Shown here piece by piece: positions 1 to 11,677 of a DNA stretch of 64,000 nucleotides (position 1 is the stretch's first letter; every line of letters starts with the position of its first letter). Under the pieces are notes generated by a model. That model worked only from the letters and a program-made list of their open reading frames with translations. It did no database searches and had not been told where the DNA came from. The position numbers and the translations under genes are program-made. Origin of the DNA: Multifurca ochricompacta (lineage: Eukaryota; Basidiomycota; Agaricomycetes; Russulales; Russulaceae); contig WTXG01000052.1 of NCBI GenBank assembly GCA_022496185.1, forward strand, positions 62,001 through 126,000. The letters run 5' to 3'.

Positions 1-768
1 TTTTTAGTTCTCACTTTGGTTTTTCTATCGGCTGGGAAATTCGTTACTGGGGAATGGATGTGGGGTTTGGAAGGAGAAGGTAGTGGGGGGTTTGGGGGAG
101 GGTGAGGAATTTGTGGCCGGTTCAGGAGAGGTTGTTTTCGGAGAGGTTGTTGGCTGAATTTGATGGTACGGTTGAGGGAAACCCGATTTACATTGCGGTG
201 CGTACATCCATGTTTTTTTTTTTTTTTTCTATTCTTCTTCTCTTCTCTTCTCCGTCTCCAAATTCGGGTTCTCCGAGTTGTGTGAAGTAGGAGTGAAGTG
301 AAGTGAAGTGAAGTTGAAGTTGGAAACTAAATTTTAACTAACCCGTTTTCTCTTTCTCTTTCTTTCTTTCTTTTTCATTTTTCACGCGCCCGGATCAGAT
401 TAACGGAGATGTTTATGATGTGTCGAGCAACCGCCGTATTTATGGTCCCGGCGGGTCCTACGCACTCATGTACGTTGGTTCCGCGTCTCTCATCATCCCC
501 ATTCCATCTCCCCTCCCCCCACTTCCCCCCCGTCTTGAACGGAAACCCACGTACATCACAAATTGGAAAATCAATATCTAAACGTTCCGTTATTGACGCA
601 CTTGCCTTTAAATTATTTATTGGTTTTTCAACAGGACTGGTGTAGATGCCGCTCGCGCGTTCGGGACAGGATGTTTCAAGGATCATCGTACACATGACTT
701 GCGTGGGCTCTCTGAGAGCGAGATCCAGGTTAGTTCAGTTCAGTTCACATCTTAACCTACGTCTCTCC

Positions 769-800
<32 letters not shown>

Positions 801-1172
801 TTTCGCCGCCTGGAGAATAAATAATTTCTGATTATCTTTTGGTTTTAACAGAGCGTAGAACATTGGAAAAAGTTTTTCAGCGAGCACAAATCCTATTTCA
901 AAGTCGGTCGGGTGAACCATCCGCCGATCGATCCCATGAGTCCATTGCCGGTGCATTGCGATCCGAAAAAGGAGGCAGCTCAGAAGGCGCGCTGGGGTGC
1001 CAGTGCCACTCCTCGTCCTACGACTGAGTCTGAGTTCGAGTCCGAGTCCGTACAAAGGGAGAAGGACAAAGAAGACAAGAAAGTGGGAGAAAGGAAGAAG
1101 CCTGAGGAAGGTGAAGGTGAAGAACGGATAGCAGCTGCAGAGGCGGCAGGTCGGGTACACGAGGAACTTTGA
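1..1172 (+). CDS. Cytochrome b5-like heme/steroid-binding (Dap1/MAPR-type) protein, 3' part
   Basis: The 5' end lies outside the window. My model has exons <1-197, 399-470 (last codon split), 635-728 and 852-1172, with introns GTGCGT..CAG, GTACGT..CAG and GTTAGT..CAG, ending in EEL-TGA. The spliced product reads LAEFDGT..NPIYIA-INGDVYDVSSNRRIYGPGGSY..GVDAARAFGTGCF..DLRGL. This is the cytochrome-b5-like fold of the membrane-associated progesterone receptor/Dap1 family: the EFDG start, the NGxVYDV strand, the YGPGGxY loop and the AARAF..C helix. Members bind heme, are membrane-anchored (often ER) and support P450 and sterol metabolism. A hydrophobic stretch (about positions 1-50) in another frame precedes the domain and looks like the membrane anchor. 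It runs into TGA at 103-105 just before the domain frame begins, within G-runs, so an indel is likely (see findings). The tail after the domain is charged (Glu/Lys-rich) and probably disordered. Confidence 0.85.
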
Positions 1173-2580
1173 AAGCAAACCATCATCGGGAAGAGGATGG
1201 GGGGGGGGGGGGTCTGGAGTTTTGTGACCATCAAAATAAAATAACTCCGACTACCCCCACCCACCAACCACACCTCCCAAGTTTTCCAGCTTTTTTGGGT
1301 TTTTTTTTCTGAATTTAATTATTGATGCGCCAGCGAGAGAGAGAGAGAGAGAGAGGCCTTAAACGCCAACGTCAACGTCAACGTACAAACGCAAAATAAA
1401 AGCTTTTTCTCCGGCCTTATCGATAGTGACAAACAATCTTTTCTCTTCCCATTCGGATCTACCTTTTTTTTTTATTTTATTTATCACTCATGTGTAAGGC
1501 CGCGCCTAAGTGCGGCGACGGAGGTTACAGAAGAACTATGGGCCCCGCTAGAAGCATGCAAACCCCGCCCCCCCCCCTCCCCCTTTCCGCCTCAGCCTCC
1601 GCCTGCGGGGTAAAAAAAAAATATGTGGATCTATCCATCTATATCCCTTTAATCTAATCGCTCAATTAAACCGACACGACATGACACTCCGTCATCATCG
1701 TGAAAAGCGGGGTAGGAGGAGGGGGGAGGGGGTCTCTCTTCCCTCTTCCCCCGCCCCTGTTTACGCCACCACTACTTACCGCCATCACCGCCGATCATTA
1801 TTTATTTGTTGATTTTATTGGGTGTGTATTGTATGGTTGTATGTTGTGTGTTGTATGTTTTATTTTGGGTCCTTGGTTGTCTTCAATCGATCGGTCGGTT
1901 CTTTGGTTCTTTAGCTGCTCCCCTCCCCCCTCCCCCTCTCCTCTCAACCAACTCTGTGTGTGTGTGAGGAGTAGGGGCGGATTTGCCGGGAATAGGAGGA
2001 GGAGGAGGAGGATTGGTTTAGTTTTATAATAATTCAATCTATCTAAATCTATCTACAAATCAATCTGTGGTCGGGATGATAGGTGCATGAACATGACAGG
2101 GCGTTGTGGTGCCGAGCCGTTACGGGTTTGTCTTTGTCGGTCATTGAAAAAAAAAAAACTAAAATACTGTAAGGGGGGGTGGGGGGGCAGAAAGGGAAGA
2201 CAAAGCAAGGGAACGGAATTATGGTCATGTAGAATTGTCCTTTCCCTTACTCGTAACTAGTATCAGCAACTGAACTTGTGCTTGTGGTGATGGGATTCCT
2301 TTTCATACAATACCACCCCCTTACAGCCTCTGCACCCACCCTTAGCCGGGGTGAAAGGGGGCGGGGCGGGGGAAGGGAAATAGAGCCAATAGCATTAATC
2401 GGTCAGCTGGGTTTATTAACATATAGAAAGAAAGACACACAAAAAGAAAAGGGGGAAAGATCATATCATGAATGAACTCTTTACAAGGGGGAGGCAGGCA
2501 GACAGGCACTAGGACAGGGTAGGGTATAATGAACTGGAACTGCTACTAGTTGATCAACCTACTCTTTACCTACTACCACC

Positions 2581-2636
<56 letters not shown>

Positions 2637-2640
2637 GACT
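2581..2640. repeat. Tetranucleotide microsatellite (AACT)n
   Basis: About 13 near-perfect AACT units, decaying into GACT units on the right side. Confidence 0.9.
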
Positions 2641-2920
2641 GACTGATTGACTGTTCACTACTACTCTATGAGGATACAATATATTCGATATATTCGTCAT
2701 CATGTCATCATAGTAGTTCCGTTTCAAAAAATACTACCGCTCGATTATTAAAAACGAACTAAATTACTCTTTTTACTCTTTTTGGATCGTGGTCCCCGGC
2801 CTCGTGTAGAGGCAAGCGAAGTTGGGTCCATGGGAGGTCCGAGTAGTAGTAGTAGTATAGTATGTACATGGTCTGCAAATCAGTAACTGTCCGTGAGGCG
2901 TCTTTTGTGTTTTTTGTTTT

Positions 2921-2930
<10 letters not shown>

Positions 2931-2991
<61 letters not shown>

Positions 2992-2992
2992 G
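2931..2992. repeat. Trinucleotide microsatellite (TTG)n
   Basis: About 20 uninterrupted TTG units followed by one CTG. On the minus strand it reads as poly-Gln, poly-Asn or poly-Thr depending on frame, but no gene surrounds it. It would be very length-variable. Confidence 0.9.
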
Positions 2993-3335
2993 CTGTTGGC
3001 TTTTTTTTCCAAGGTCTTATCTTCAAAAAGCAAAAAAATGTTCTTCGAAATAATGATACAGACAAAGAAAAGAACGAGCGCGTAACGAAACGAAACGAAA
3101 CGAAACGAAACGACGACAACGAAATAGAGAGAGAGAGATGCACACATATATCATATCATGTAACATAGCCTTTCGATTGCGATGATGGATGAATGAATTG
3201 GGGAAAAAAAAAGAGAGAGGGAAATGCGATGGGATAATAATGTTCGGGATGGACAATGGTTGAGAGCCAAAATTAGCGAACGAATGATATGGATGAAGGA
3301 TGACGGTTGATGATTGGCGAGCAACGAAGCGCGGA

Positions 3336-3396
3336 GTACAGGCAGGCAAACAGGCAGGCGGGCAGGCAGGCAGACAAGCAGGCAGGCATGCGGGCA
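3336..3396. repeat. Degenerate AGGC tetranucleotide repeat
   Basis: Runs of (A/C)AGG-CAGG units with single-base changes. An (AAACG)n run of five units lies nearby at about 3086-3112. Confidence 0.75.
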
Positions 3397-3564
3397 GATA
3401 TGGATGATGTTAGACGGATTGAGATTGACAGACAGATAGACAGATAGGCGGTTTGGTATGGGCGCGGGCGGCGTGATCGTTAAAGTGGAAAAAGCTTGCT
3501 TTGCAGGTAGTGAGAAGTGGTATGCATGTGTGTGTGTGCTTGTTCGTGGAAGGAAGTGAGGGGG

Positions 3565-4647
3565 TCACAATTCCATAGGTTGGTGCTGCTGACTGTGATT
3601 TTGATTGTGGTGTGACTGATGATATTGATGATGATGCTGCTGCTGCTGCTGTTGTTGTTGTTGTTGCTGTTGTTGCTGTTGTTGTTGCTGTTGCTGTTGC
3701 TGCTGCCGTGCCGGCTCGCGCTCGTACCCATGATCACGGCCACGAGCGGGCTCAGCGAATTGCATCTGCGCGTCGCCGCCTGGTAAACTGCCGTGTTGGT
3801 GGTTGTGATGGGTGTGGTGGTTGTGGTGGTGGTTGTGGTGATGATGGTGTAAGGTAGGTGGAGGGTGAGGCGTGGGGAGAGATGGGGGAGAAGGCGGGGT
3901 TGGGAGAGGCGGGAGCGCGTTGTTTACCCTCACTGGCACGCTAATCGGTGACGGGTGCGTGCCCAGATAATTCTTGAGAATTGGAAAGTCCGCCATGGAC
4001 GCGTCCATCATCTGCGTGAACCGGTCGTCGGCGAACTTGGCCGCGACGAGATTCCCACGCCAGAGTTGGTCCTCTCGCATTCGTCGACCCTTGTTGACTT
4101 CTTCCTGGATGTCACGCACCGTCCGATTGACGGGGAACGGCATGCCATCGCGCGAGACGATAGGATAGTAGACGATGTACGGGTTCGCGAATTTCTTGTT
4201 CATCATCTCTAACGCTTCGACAAACTGTACGCCCGATTTGCAGTTGGACGATACAAATTCATACCCGTGCCGTGCACGCGCCCCGCGAAGGTGAATCGAT
4301 GAGCACAAAGAGTTTTTGGCCCGAAACGAGGAAAGGATTGGAAGAGAAATAAAAGAAAGGTCAACACACCTGATAATGCCATGGTCGTATGTTCGGGTCT
4401 TCTGCGATGTACTCCATGTGTACCTCCGGATGCGGGATACGCGCAGTACCCGTCTGCGCTGGTGCATGCGGATTGGAGAAAGATGCTGGGCTTGTCATAA
4501 GCGAGACGACGTGTGGCGGGCGCCCGTCTGCCGGGAATAGAATAGCGTCAAATGACTGCATCAAATCCATGTTTGAGTCTGAACAACCCAAGGGAATCAA
4601 TCAGCGACGACGATCCACAACAACGGAGCCACTCGATACCACTCACA
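3565..4647 (-). CDS. Conserved hypothetical protein with Gln/His-rich C-terminal tail (5' end unresolved)
   Basis: Three exons join in phase: one ending at 4647 (..NFILDTLD), 4578-4370 (..SNMDLMQSFDAILFPADG..HMEYIAEDPNIRPWHYQ) and 4224-3565 (FVEALEMMNKKFANPYIVYYP..ending PMEL-TGA). Splice sites are GTGAGT..CAG and GTGTGT..CAG. The core contains DAILFPADGRPPHVVSLM and ADFPILKNYLGTH, which look like an ordered conserved domain. I do not recognise a named family; it resembles hypothetical proteins I associate with Agaricomycetes. The last ~110 residues are Pro-rich, then His/Asn-rich, then a poly-Gln tract of about 24 residues, then His/Gln again. The start lies further upstream: coding-like stretches around 5030-5105 and 5197-5230 may be earlier exons, but I could not join them without a stop. 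The function is unknown. Confidence 0.7.
3634..3706 (-). repeat. CAG/CAA repeat coding for poly-Gln
   Basis: Mixed CAA and CAG codons (plus strand TTG/CTG) encode about 24 glutamines near the C-terminus of the gene above. The mixture of codons suggests selection for, or tolerance of, the amino-acid tract rather than a young pure triplet expansion. Confidence 0.85.
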
Positions 4648-5239
4648 GTCCAAAGTATCGAGGATGAAGTTTTTGTCTGCCTTTTTTTATCTCCTTCTCG
4701 AAAACACGAGAGGTGTTCTGTTGTGAGCTGGATGAGAAGAGAAGGCTTTGGTTGTGTTCAAGTGTCAGTGAACTCGTTGGAAGGCTGGAGAGATGCGATG
4801 TCCAACATCTTATATAGACGCGAACATGGAAGGGATCTACAACGCGGACTCGGTGCTGACCTGGCCGAGAACATGGAGACACACAGCAGAAAGTCCCAGA
4901 TTACTGGCGAGGGTCCAATAATGAAATGTTTTACTAGATCGCCAAATAGCACATTCTTTTTTTTTTTTTTCGCATTTCCGGTTGATGGATTAGGCAACGA
5001 GGATCGGGGACCCTGGGCTGGGGCGCACACGTTGTAGAAGAACGCCATCCTTAATGCTGGTGTCAGTGCCACGAGTACCGAGGGCTGCTTGGTCGAGTCG
5101 AGCAACTGTCATGTGTACGGCAGATTGACCTAAGGGTGAACTTTAGCCGTGAGCTAATGACGAAAAAACATACCTCTATTCTTACCTGCTTATTGATGGC
5201 CAGTTGAGGGCGGTAAGCCAAGGCGTGTTCTTGAGTAAC

Positions 5240-7632
5240 AATCGGTTTGTGCGTGTGGGTGTGTGGTTAATGATGGATGGGTTGTTCACATACACAAAAG
5301 GACTCGCAGCCAAAATTAGCAGGTGACTACGTTCAGTTGTCGTTGTCTATTCAGTTGGTACATAACATAATTGCCCTGCCCTCTTACCCTCTTCCCCCCC
5401 TCTTCTCATTCTCATTCTCATTCTTACCCTCACCCAACCCAAACCGCCACTGCGCAGCTCATCTGTTCGTGACCTGTACCTGTAGACTAGGGTTTACTCG
5501 AATCCTATTGGATAAGAGAACCATTCCCCTTCGAGTCAAATCAAAATGAGGGATCGACTCTGTCAGTTCTCAACTTTTTTGATCATCTCATATTGGATTA
5601 AAAAGTAAAAAGTAAAAGTAAAAGTGAAAGTGAAAGTAAAAGTAAAAAGTTAAGTACTAGTGCCTCCTCGAGCTCGAGATCTCATCGGTATAGCCGCCCG
5701 CCCGTCGATTTGGATTGGACTGGGCTTGCACCTGCACCTTGCACCTATTCCCACATCGTAACCCTCAATTTCACTTTCCCTTAATCTCCCATCTCTGCGA
5801 TTCCCCTCTTCTTCTGCTCAGTTCCATGCACCCTCGTTCCTCCTCGAATTGAACAAATAACGTCCACTTACATCCCCCAAAGGCCAGATTATTCACGATG
5901 GCGGGTGCGTGGTCGTCCCGGAGTTCATAGATAAGGTTGCATGTTCTAGCTTTCGGTCCACTTCTTTTTTGTTCCTAAAATGAGGACAGGATTACCGTCA
6001 TGGTATCAGGGTTCTCCTTCATCTCTGTTGTGTGGCTCACCGTCCGTCATTCTCTCGTTGATTGGATATTCTCTTTGAAGAGGTCCCTCGACCTGGTCTT
6101 CCCATGTTGTCGTTTTGAAGCACACAACTTCTGAATCACCCCCACCTCGTGTCCGCGTGAAGTGCCCCTCTGGGTGATTAGCTTCCCTCCTCCACCCCCC
6201 TCCTCTTCCTCCCCTCCCCCAGCCACTTATTACTGTACCCGGGCCATGCAAACGTTCGATGCATGTCGTCCAATTGTCTCTTGAGGTCCACCTTGATCCC
6301 AATTGGGGGAGACAATCCCACTTCTACGGCCGGTCGTCGTTCGATCGAGAAGGCGCCTTCTTCGGCTGTTTCTCGTGTGCCTCTAGATCGACAGGGGTCG
6401 GTCCAACGAACAGTCTGCACGTAGAGTACCCACCAGACGGTCCAATTGGCGAAACCCTTGGGTTGGTTGTATGTTTCTTCTCTCTCTTGACTATCTCTGT
6501 TTGGTACTCTGAACCCAATCAATCAACACCTCTATCTACCCGGGACCTTCCGTGCCCGAGTGCCACCTCGGTCTTACTACCACCGCATGGGAAATGATAA
6601 TTTCCGCTGCGACTTACAGCCGGCCTAGGTAAAAAAAAATGTATGTATGTGTGTGTGTGTCTCAACACGCTGGCCCAAACGCTTCCTTAGCCGAGGACAG
6701 CTCGGCGTTATCGTCAATTTGTCTGTAACAGTACGGGGCCAAGCTGGCTCTGGCCGAGGCAGTCTTTGACGGCTGGGCCCTGGCCAGCCCTCACCCTCTG
6801 TGTTTTGTTATTTGTTTGTCACTCCTGCTGGACCCCCTGCTGGACCCTTGTGCTTCCGAATGCCGAATGCCGGAACGTTGAATGCTACTCCAAACCTTCT
6901 ACATACATAGCTAGCCCGCGCTTTACGTCCTTCGTCCCCCCCCGTCCCCCCAATTCCCCTCTCTCCTCCCCCCCCAATTCTCACCTTTTTTTTCTGATGC
7001 CCGTCTGCTGCCAGTAAATTATCAGTTCCGCCCCGCGATCACACTTCTGATGCGCGCGCATTAACCTCCCGTATGAGCCATTACAGCACCCGTCAGTCAG
7101 CCCTGTGAAAATAATAATAATCGGAGGTATCGATTAGATTCGTTCAGGAAGCGTCGAGCGCCCGTAGACCAGCCGGTGCCACGAGGTCCACGCATGCAGT
7201 TTCCCGTTTTAGGGAAGGGGGTGGGAGGGAGAGGTCGTTCTTTGTTGCGCAGCTATCCTCATGGTATACCAGCCGCTGGATCTCCAGGACTCCAGGACCT
7301 TAACGAGCGTTAGACCAGCCAAGGCCATGATAAGTCATCCCATACTTAAGTTTTGGTATACCCCAACCTTAATAAAGGCGAAAGCTTTCACAAAAGCGGT
7401 GGCGTTTCCAGGCGTGACGTGGTCATGCACAAGCAGGCACAGCCTGACATGTTTCGAAGGAACGTTGCGCGTCTCACATTCCTGCAGCTAGCAGACCACA
7501 TGTCAACTCGATATTAGAGAAAGACAGAGAGAAAGAACATGCTCGCTGAAACATATATACGTGTATCGAAACATAAAAAGACTGGCCAGGACAACGACAG
7601 GCACACAATGTATGCATTAGGTACATCACTCA
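5240..7632. other. Spacer without a supported gene
   Basis: Short ORFs occur on both strands but none shows a recognisable domain or a consistent exon chain. Between about 5600 and 5652 there is an AAAGT-type tandem repeat, and a (GT)n run lies at about 6648-6660. It is the intergenic region between two minus-strand genes and should hold the promoter of the gene ending at 3565. Confidence 0.5.
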
Positions 7633-10600
7633 TCATCTGCCACTCTTCTTTTCCACCTTCCATTCCTTGAAGATGCCGTCTAGGCTCTTATATAGCAGAT
7701 GTGAAGGTAAGCATCGAATGATCTCGCCAAGACGTCCTTCTGCTTCGGCATGGCCCTTCTCTCCGAGCGTCTTTACTGCATAATCTTCCACCATACGCCA
7801 CAATGCGAGCACCGCAAGGGAGACGTGGGTTTGCTGTGAGCTGTGAGCTGAGCCGGGTGAGAGAGCAGCGAGAAGGGGGCCAGCAACACTCGGTGCCGAT
7901 ATCGCGGGTGCAACCTGTGTGAAGGGGGTAGCACGTTCCCCTCGCACCAGACGAAGCAAAATTTCCAAGATGTGATCTGTTTCTGCCATATGGGTACGTA
8001 TGAACCGCTGGCGCTCCGTCTGCAACCCCACTGGGGAGTTCGCCGCCCAACCATCGAGCACCGTCCAGATCGTGGGCGCCTGCACGACAAGGTCATTGTC
8101 AGAAGACCACGCTTGTTTGAAAAAAACGCGCAACGGAAGGTAAAAAGTTTACCGGATCCGGATCAACCACCTCAATCTTCTTTTCCCAACCATCGGCTAC
8201 GTCCCCAGTGACCCAAAACATCCGGCCGAGCATGCTTTTCAGCCACTCCTGCACGTCACCTGACTTGACCCATTTCGGTTCGGACAGAGGGCGTTCCGTG
8301 TCCAAGTGCACGAGCAACGTCACTTCGCAGGGAGCTTTTGCTTTCGAAAAGGGTGGGACAGTCGGGTCAAAGTGTGCTGTAGAGCCCCCAATCTCAAGGG
8401 GGGAGTACGATTTGGTAGCTTCACATAGACTCTCGATCTGTCCTCACTGAAGGTTAGCTCGAAGGAAACAGATATTACTATGTGAGAGAACAAACGATAA
8501 TGCCGCTTAATTCACTCGTACTGTCCTTCTCGACTCGTAGTACGATCTCGACACGGCCATTGCTCCTATGTATCTTCAGCTTCCCTACAATCCCAGCGTT
8601 GATGACCAGACGCTTTGTGCCCGCAGCGTAAGAGATCGAAAGACGGTTGGCAGAGGGCGTGCGGACGCCTTGCTGAGGCTCAGCTCTCATGGGGAACCGA
8701 TTGAGCTCGCCATGTGTTGAAGTGGTGGAGCCTGAGATGAGCGTACTCGTGTCCGAGGACGCAAGACCATCAAAATGCACTTCTGGTTGCGTTGCTGGGT
8801 CATATTGAAGATCGTCCGCACCTGTAGCACGTGCATCGCCAAAAGACGGGTCGTCTTGTGTGAGCGAACGTTCGATAATCGATGCAGAGGAGGTTGTGCT
8901 CTCCTCTTGAGCATTTGGGGCTGGTGCATCGGGGCTGTGAGGGTGATCAGTTGGTTGTTCTTCATCGAGGGCAGCCGACTCCGTGGGTGGAGCCGCGACA
9001 GACGTGTCAGAGGAAGACGACGACGCAAACACTGAACTGTCGGGAACAGCAGGAGCAGAAGAAGAGGGAGAGATAACAAACGCACCCTCCTCAGAAGGAG
9101 GGGCAGAGGCTGCAAGCTCACTCTGAGCGTCAACAGACCCGGGAATCTCGAATGGGCCTTGTGGAGCACCACCATCTAGCTGCTCCGGATGAGAAATGAT
9201 GGCCAGCTGTTCAGCCACGGCTACATCAGATCCATCGCTCGACAAGAGCGATCCGGCCAGGTCCCCAGTTTCGGGAACACCCACATCTTGTGTGGTGGAG
9301 AGCGGAGTCGCAGAGGATACCTCATGAATACCATCCAACGCCTGTCCATCCATGAAGCCAGGCGGGTCCTCTGTCACATCACGTGCGCCCTCGCTGTCAT
9401 CAACCTGGGTAGCGACACCATCCTCGAAACTGCCTTTAACAACGTAACCAAAGTCAGTGAGATGACCGCGCGCAGACGTCGCTGGGACGCCTGGGCTCAC
9501 GGAGGCGCGGCGCAGTAGGGCTATCCCAGCGCGCCGCCGCCAACGCCCACACAAACCCCGACGGATAGCAGGGGAATTCAAACTCACCATATTCACCTTC
9601 AGCAACATACCCACCCCCATCTCTGCTGTTAGGGTCATTGCCAGGCAATTGGAGTTCCCCTCCCTCGTCTTCCATATCACCCTCGTCTTCCCCGATCGCG
9701 GCCATAAGCCAATCACCCTCGCTCGCCGTTTCGGCAACACTTGGCTCGACGCTCGGCGCAGCGCTCGCACGTTCGAGCCTATCAACACTCATCGATCGCT
9801 CGGGACGAGACCCACCAGGTGGCGGAGGCGGCGCGCGCCCCTCTTCTACATCCCCATCATCATCCTCCAATTTCTTCCGCTTTCCCCTGCGGGAACCCGT
9901 CTCGTCTGATCCGACCACCGTGAACGATGTGCCGTTGGGAATCGGGCGAGAGTCATCAGGAGTCACTGGTGAATGGAAATAAATTCGCATTCGCGAAGGT
10001 GGAGGCGGGATGACAGTGGGGGCTGGCATTTCGGACATGGGTTGAGCTTCCGAGGAAGCTGCGTGAGTCTCGGGAGCAGTTTGTGTAGACTTCATATCAG
10101 ACCCAGCCTCTCCCTTCACCAGCGTGGCGACCGGATCCTCTTGTATATTAATAGACGACGTATGGAGATCCGCAGATTCCACCTTAACTAGTTGGGATTT
10201 AGTCTGGTTCGCAGTGTCTCCAGAGCCGGCAGATGGGAAGGGAGAAGGCACCTCAGGGAGGGATTCAGCCTTCATCTGAGATTTTGGTGTTGGAATCACG
10301 CCCCAGGTCCAGGAAAGATCCTGAATCTCAAGCCCAACAATTTTGAAATCAGTGAAGTTCCTCCTATTTTCCTCCTTCTTTCCGCTGCTCGAAGAGCTGC
10401 CCAGAAAGGCTGAGGATGGCATGGATCCATCTCGAGAACCAAAAGACCCGCTGCCACCGTCGTGTCGCCCGCCCCGCGAGAAGTGAGGATAACTATGGCT
10501 TTGTCCACGACCACGAAAAGACGCGCTACTGACGCCTTGGTGATGCCCACCACCCCCAACGAAAGAACCGCCCCGTCGATTGCCATGATCACGATGTCCA

Positions 10601-11677
10601 TAATCACGACTGCCACCAAAATTCCCGCGCGAGCTGTGGCCCTTCAGCTGGTTACCAGTTTGAGAACCACCACGAGTACCACTATACATATTGCCACCGC
10701 GTCCACGCCCAGTTCCCCCTCGGTTATTGGTCATGCTCCCACCGCGCCCGCGATTTCCACCGCGATTACTGGGCCCACCGCCACGGCCCATAGGACCGCC
10801 ACCCGGGGCACCTCCGCGGCCAGAAGAGAAGTTGCCCGCAGCCATGGACGACTGCTGCGGCTGCTGCATCATCGGGCCGGAAACAGGAGCCGAAGGTGGC
10901 GGGGGTGGCTGGAACTGCGGAGGAAGAGGCTGAGGACCACGATGATGCGTGCCCGGCCCGTCAAACTTCTGTCTTTTTGCAGGGGGAAGATGCTGAGGCG
11001 GCGTGTGGTGCAGTTGCTGTTGAGGTGGGGGGTGGTTGAAAGGCTGATTAGGGCGCGGCTGCTGAGGGAAATATTGTCGCCCAGGTTGTTGGGGTTGTTG
11101 GCCATACGGATTCTGAACAACGGGAGCCGATTGCTGTGGAATCGGGATGGGTTGCGGAACATAAGGCTGGACAAACCCTCCAACGGCTTGAGGCTGATAA
11201 GGAGTGTACGGTTGCATTGCAGGGGGTTGGGGTGGAGGTTGCACAGGCTGAAACAGAGCCTGCTGTGCACGTTGCTGTTGCTGTTGCTGCTGCTGTTGTT
11301 GCTGTTGCTGTTGCTGTTGTTGGCTGGTGCTGGTGCTGGTGCTGCTGCTGTTGCTGCTGTTGCTGCTGTTGTTGCTGCTGCTGGTGCTGCTGCCATTGGA
11401 AGTTTTGCGAGCCCCCATATCCATAATTCGCGTACAGGGCAGATTGTTCAGGCGGGGGACGCGGTGGTAAAGGCGCAGGTGCAGGGGCAGGTGCTGAGGG
11501 CCACTGTGGATTATATGCTTGCTGAGTTTGAGGCTGACCTACTGCAGCCGCTGTAGCGGCCGCCCAATACGCAGAATAATCTGGCTGATTAGTCTGAGGA
11601 GGTGGCGGACCTGGAGGCAGAGGCGGTTGAGGAGGGTTATAAGGAGGCGGTTGGGGCACAAAAGGATTTTTATGCAT
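7633..11677 (-). CDS. Pro/Gln- and RGG-rich protein with conserved C-terminal region, about 1,250 aa
   Basis: Four exons: 11677-9588, 9433-8496, 8437-8153 and 8079-7633. Donors are GTGAGT, GTTTGT and GTAAAC, and all phases agree. The protein starts MHKNPFVPQPPPYNPPQP. It then has a Pro/Gln-rich region with a poly-Gln tract, a Gly/Arg region with many RGG/RGR units (about residues 300-450), acidic and Ser-rich linkers, and a conserved C-terminal half. That half includes ISYAAGTKRLVINAGIVGKL, SLCEATKSYSPLEIGG, WVKSGDVQEWLKSMLGRMFW, and TIWTVLDGWAANSPVG followed by ETDHILEILLRLVRGERA. I recognise no named domain; the C-terminal half resembles proteins I have seen as hypothetical in Agaricomycetes. 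RGG boxes plus Q/P tracts suggest RNA binding or condensate formation (inference). One extra base at 11322-11323 breaks the frame inside the poly-Gln tract; without it the frame is open throughout. Confidence 0.78.
11270..11400 (-). repeat. Poly-Gln coding CAG/CAA/CAC tract
   Basis: Two glutamine blocks separated by CAC-CAG (His-Gln) repeats lie in the first exon of the RGG gene. The reading frame changes by one base at the GG of 11322-11323, between the two blocks. Confidence 0.85.

Larger units (their letters stand above)
1173..3564. other. Gene-free spacer rich in simple sequence
   Basis: No convincing coding exon on either strand. The stretch is dominated by short tandem repeats and homopolymer runs, including long C, G, A and T runs at about 1201-1215, 1568-1580 and 2150-2190. 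ORFs here are translations of those repeats. It separates the 3' end of the b5-like gene from the 3' end of the gene on the opposite strand, so both genes converge on it. Confidence 0.6.

Noticed and set aside
2773..3168. Long ORFs with poly-Asn, poly-Thr, poly-Cys or poly-Val around the TTG repeat
   Set aside because: They are six-frame translations of one microsatellite with no flanking protein-like sequence or splice structure.
8390..8405. Apparent frameshift at a C-run in the RGG gene
   Set aside because: A 58-nt GTTTGT..GACAG intron (8438-8495) joins the flanking exons in phase, so no indel is needed.
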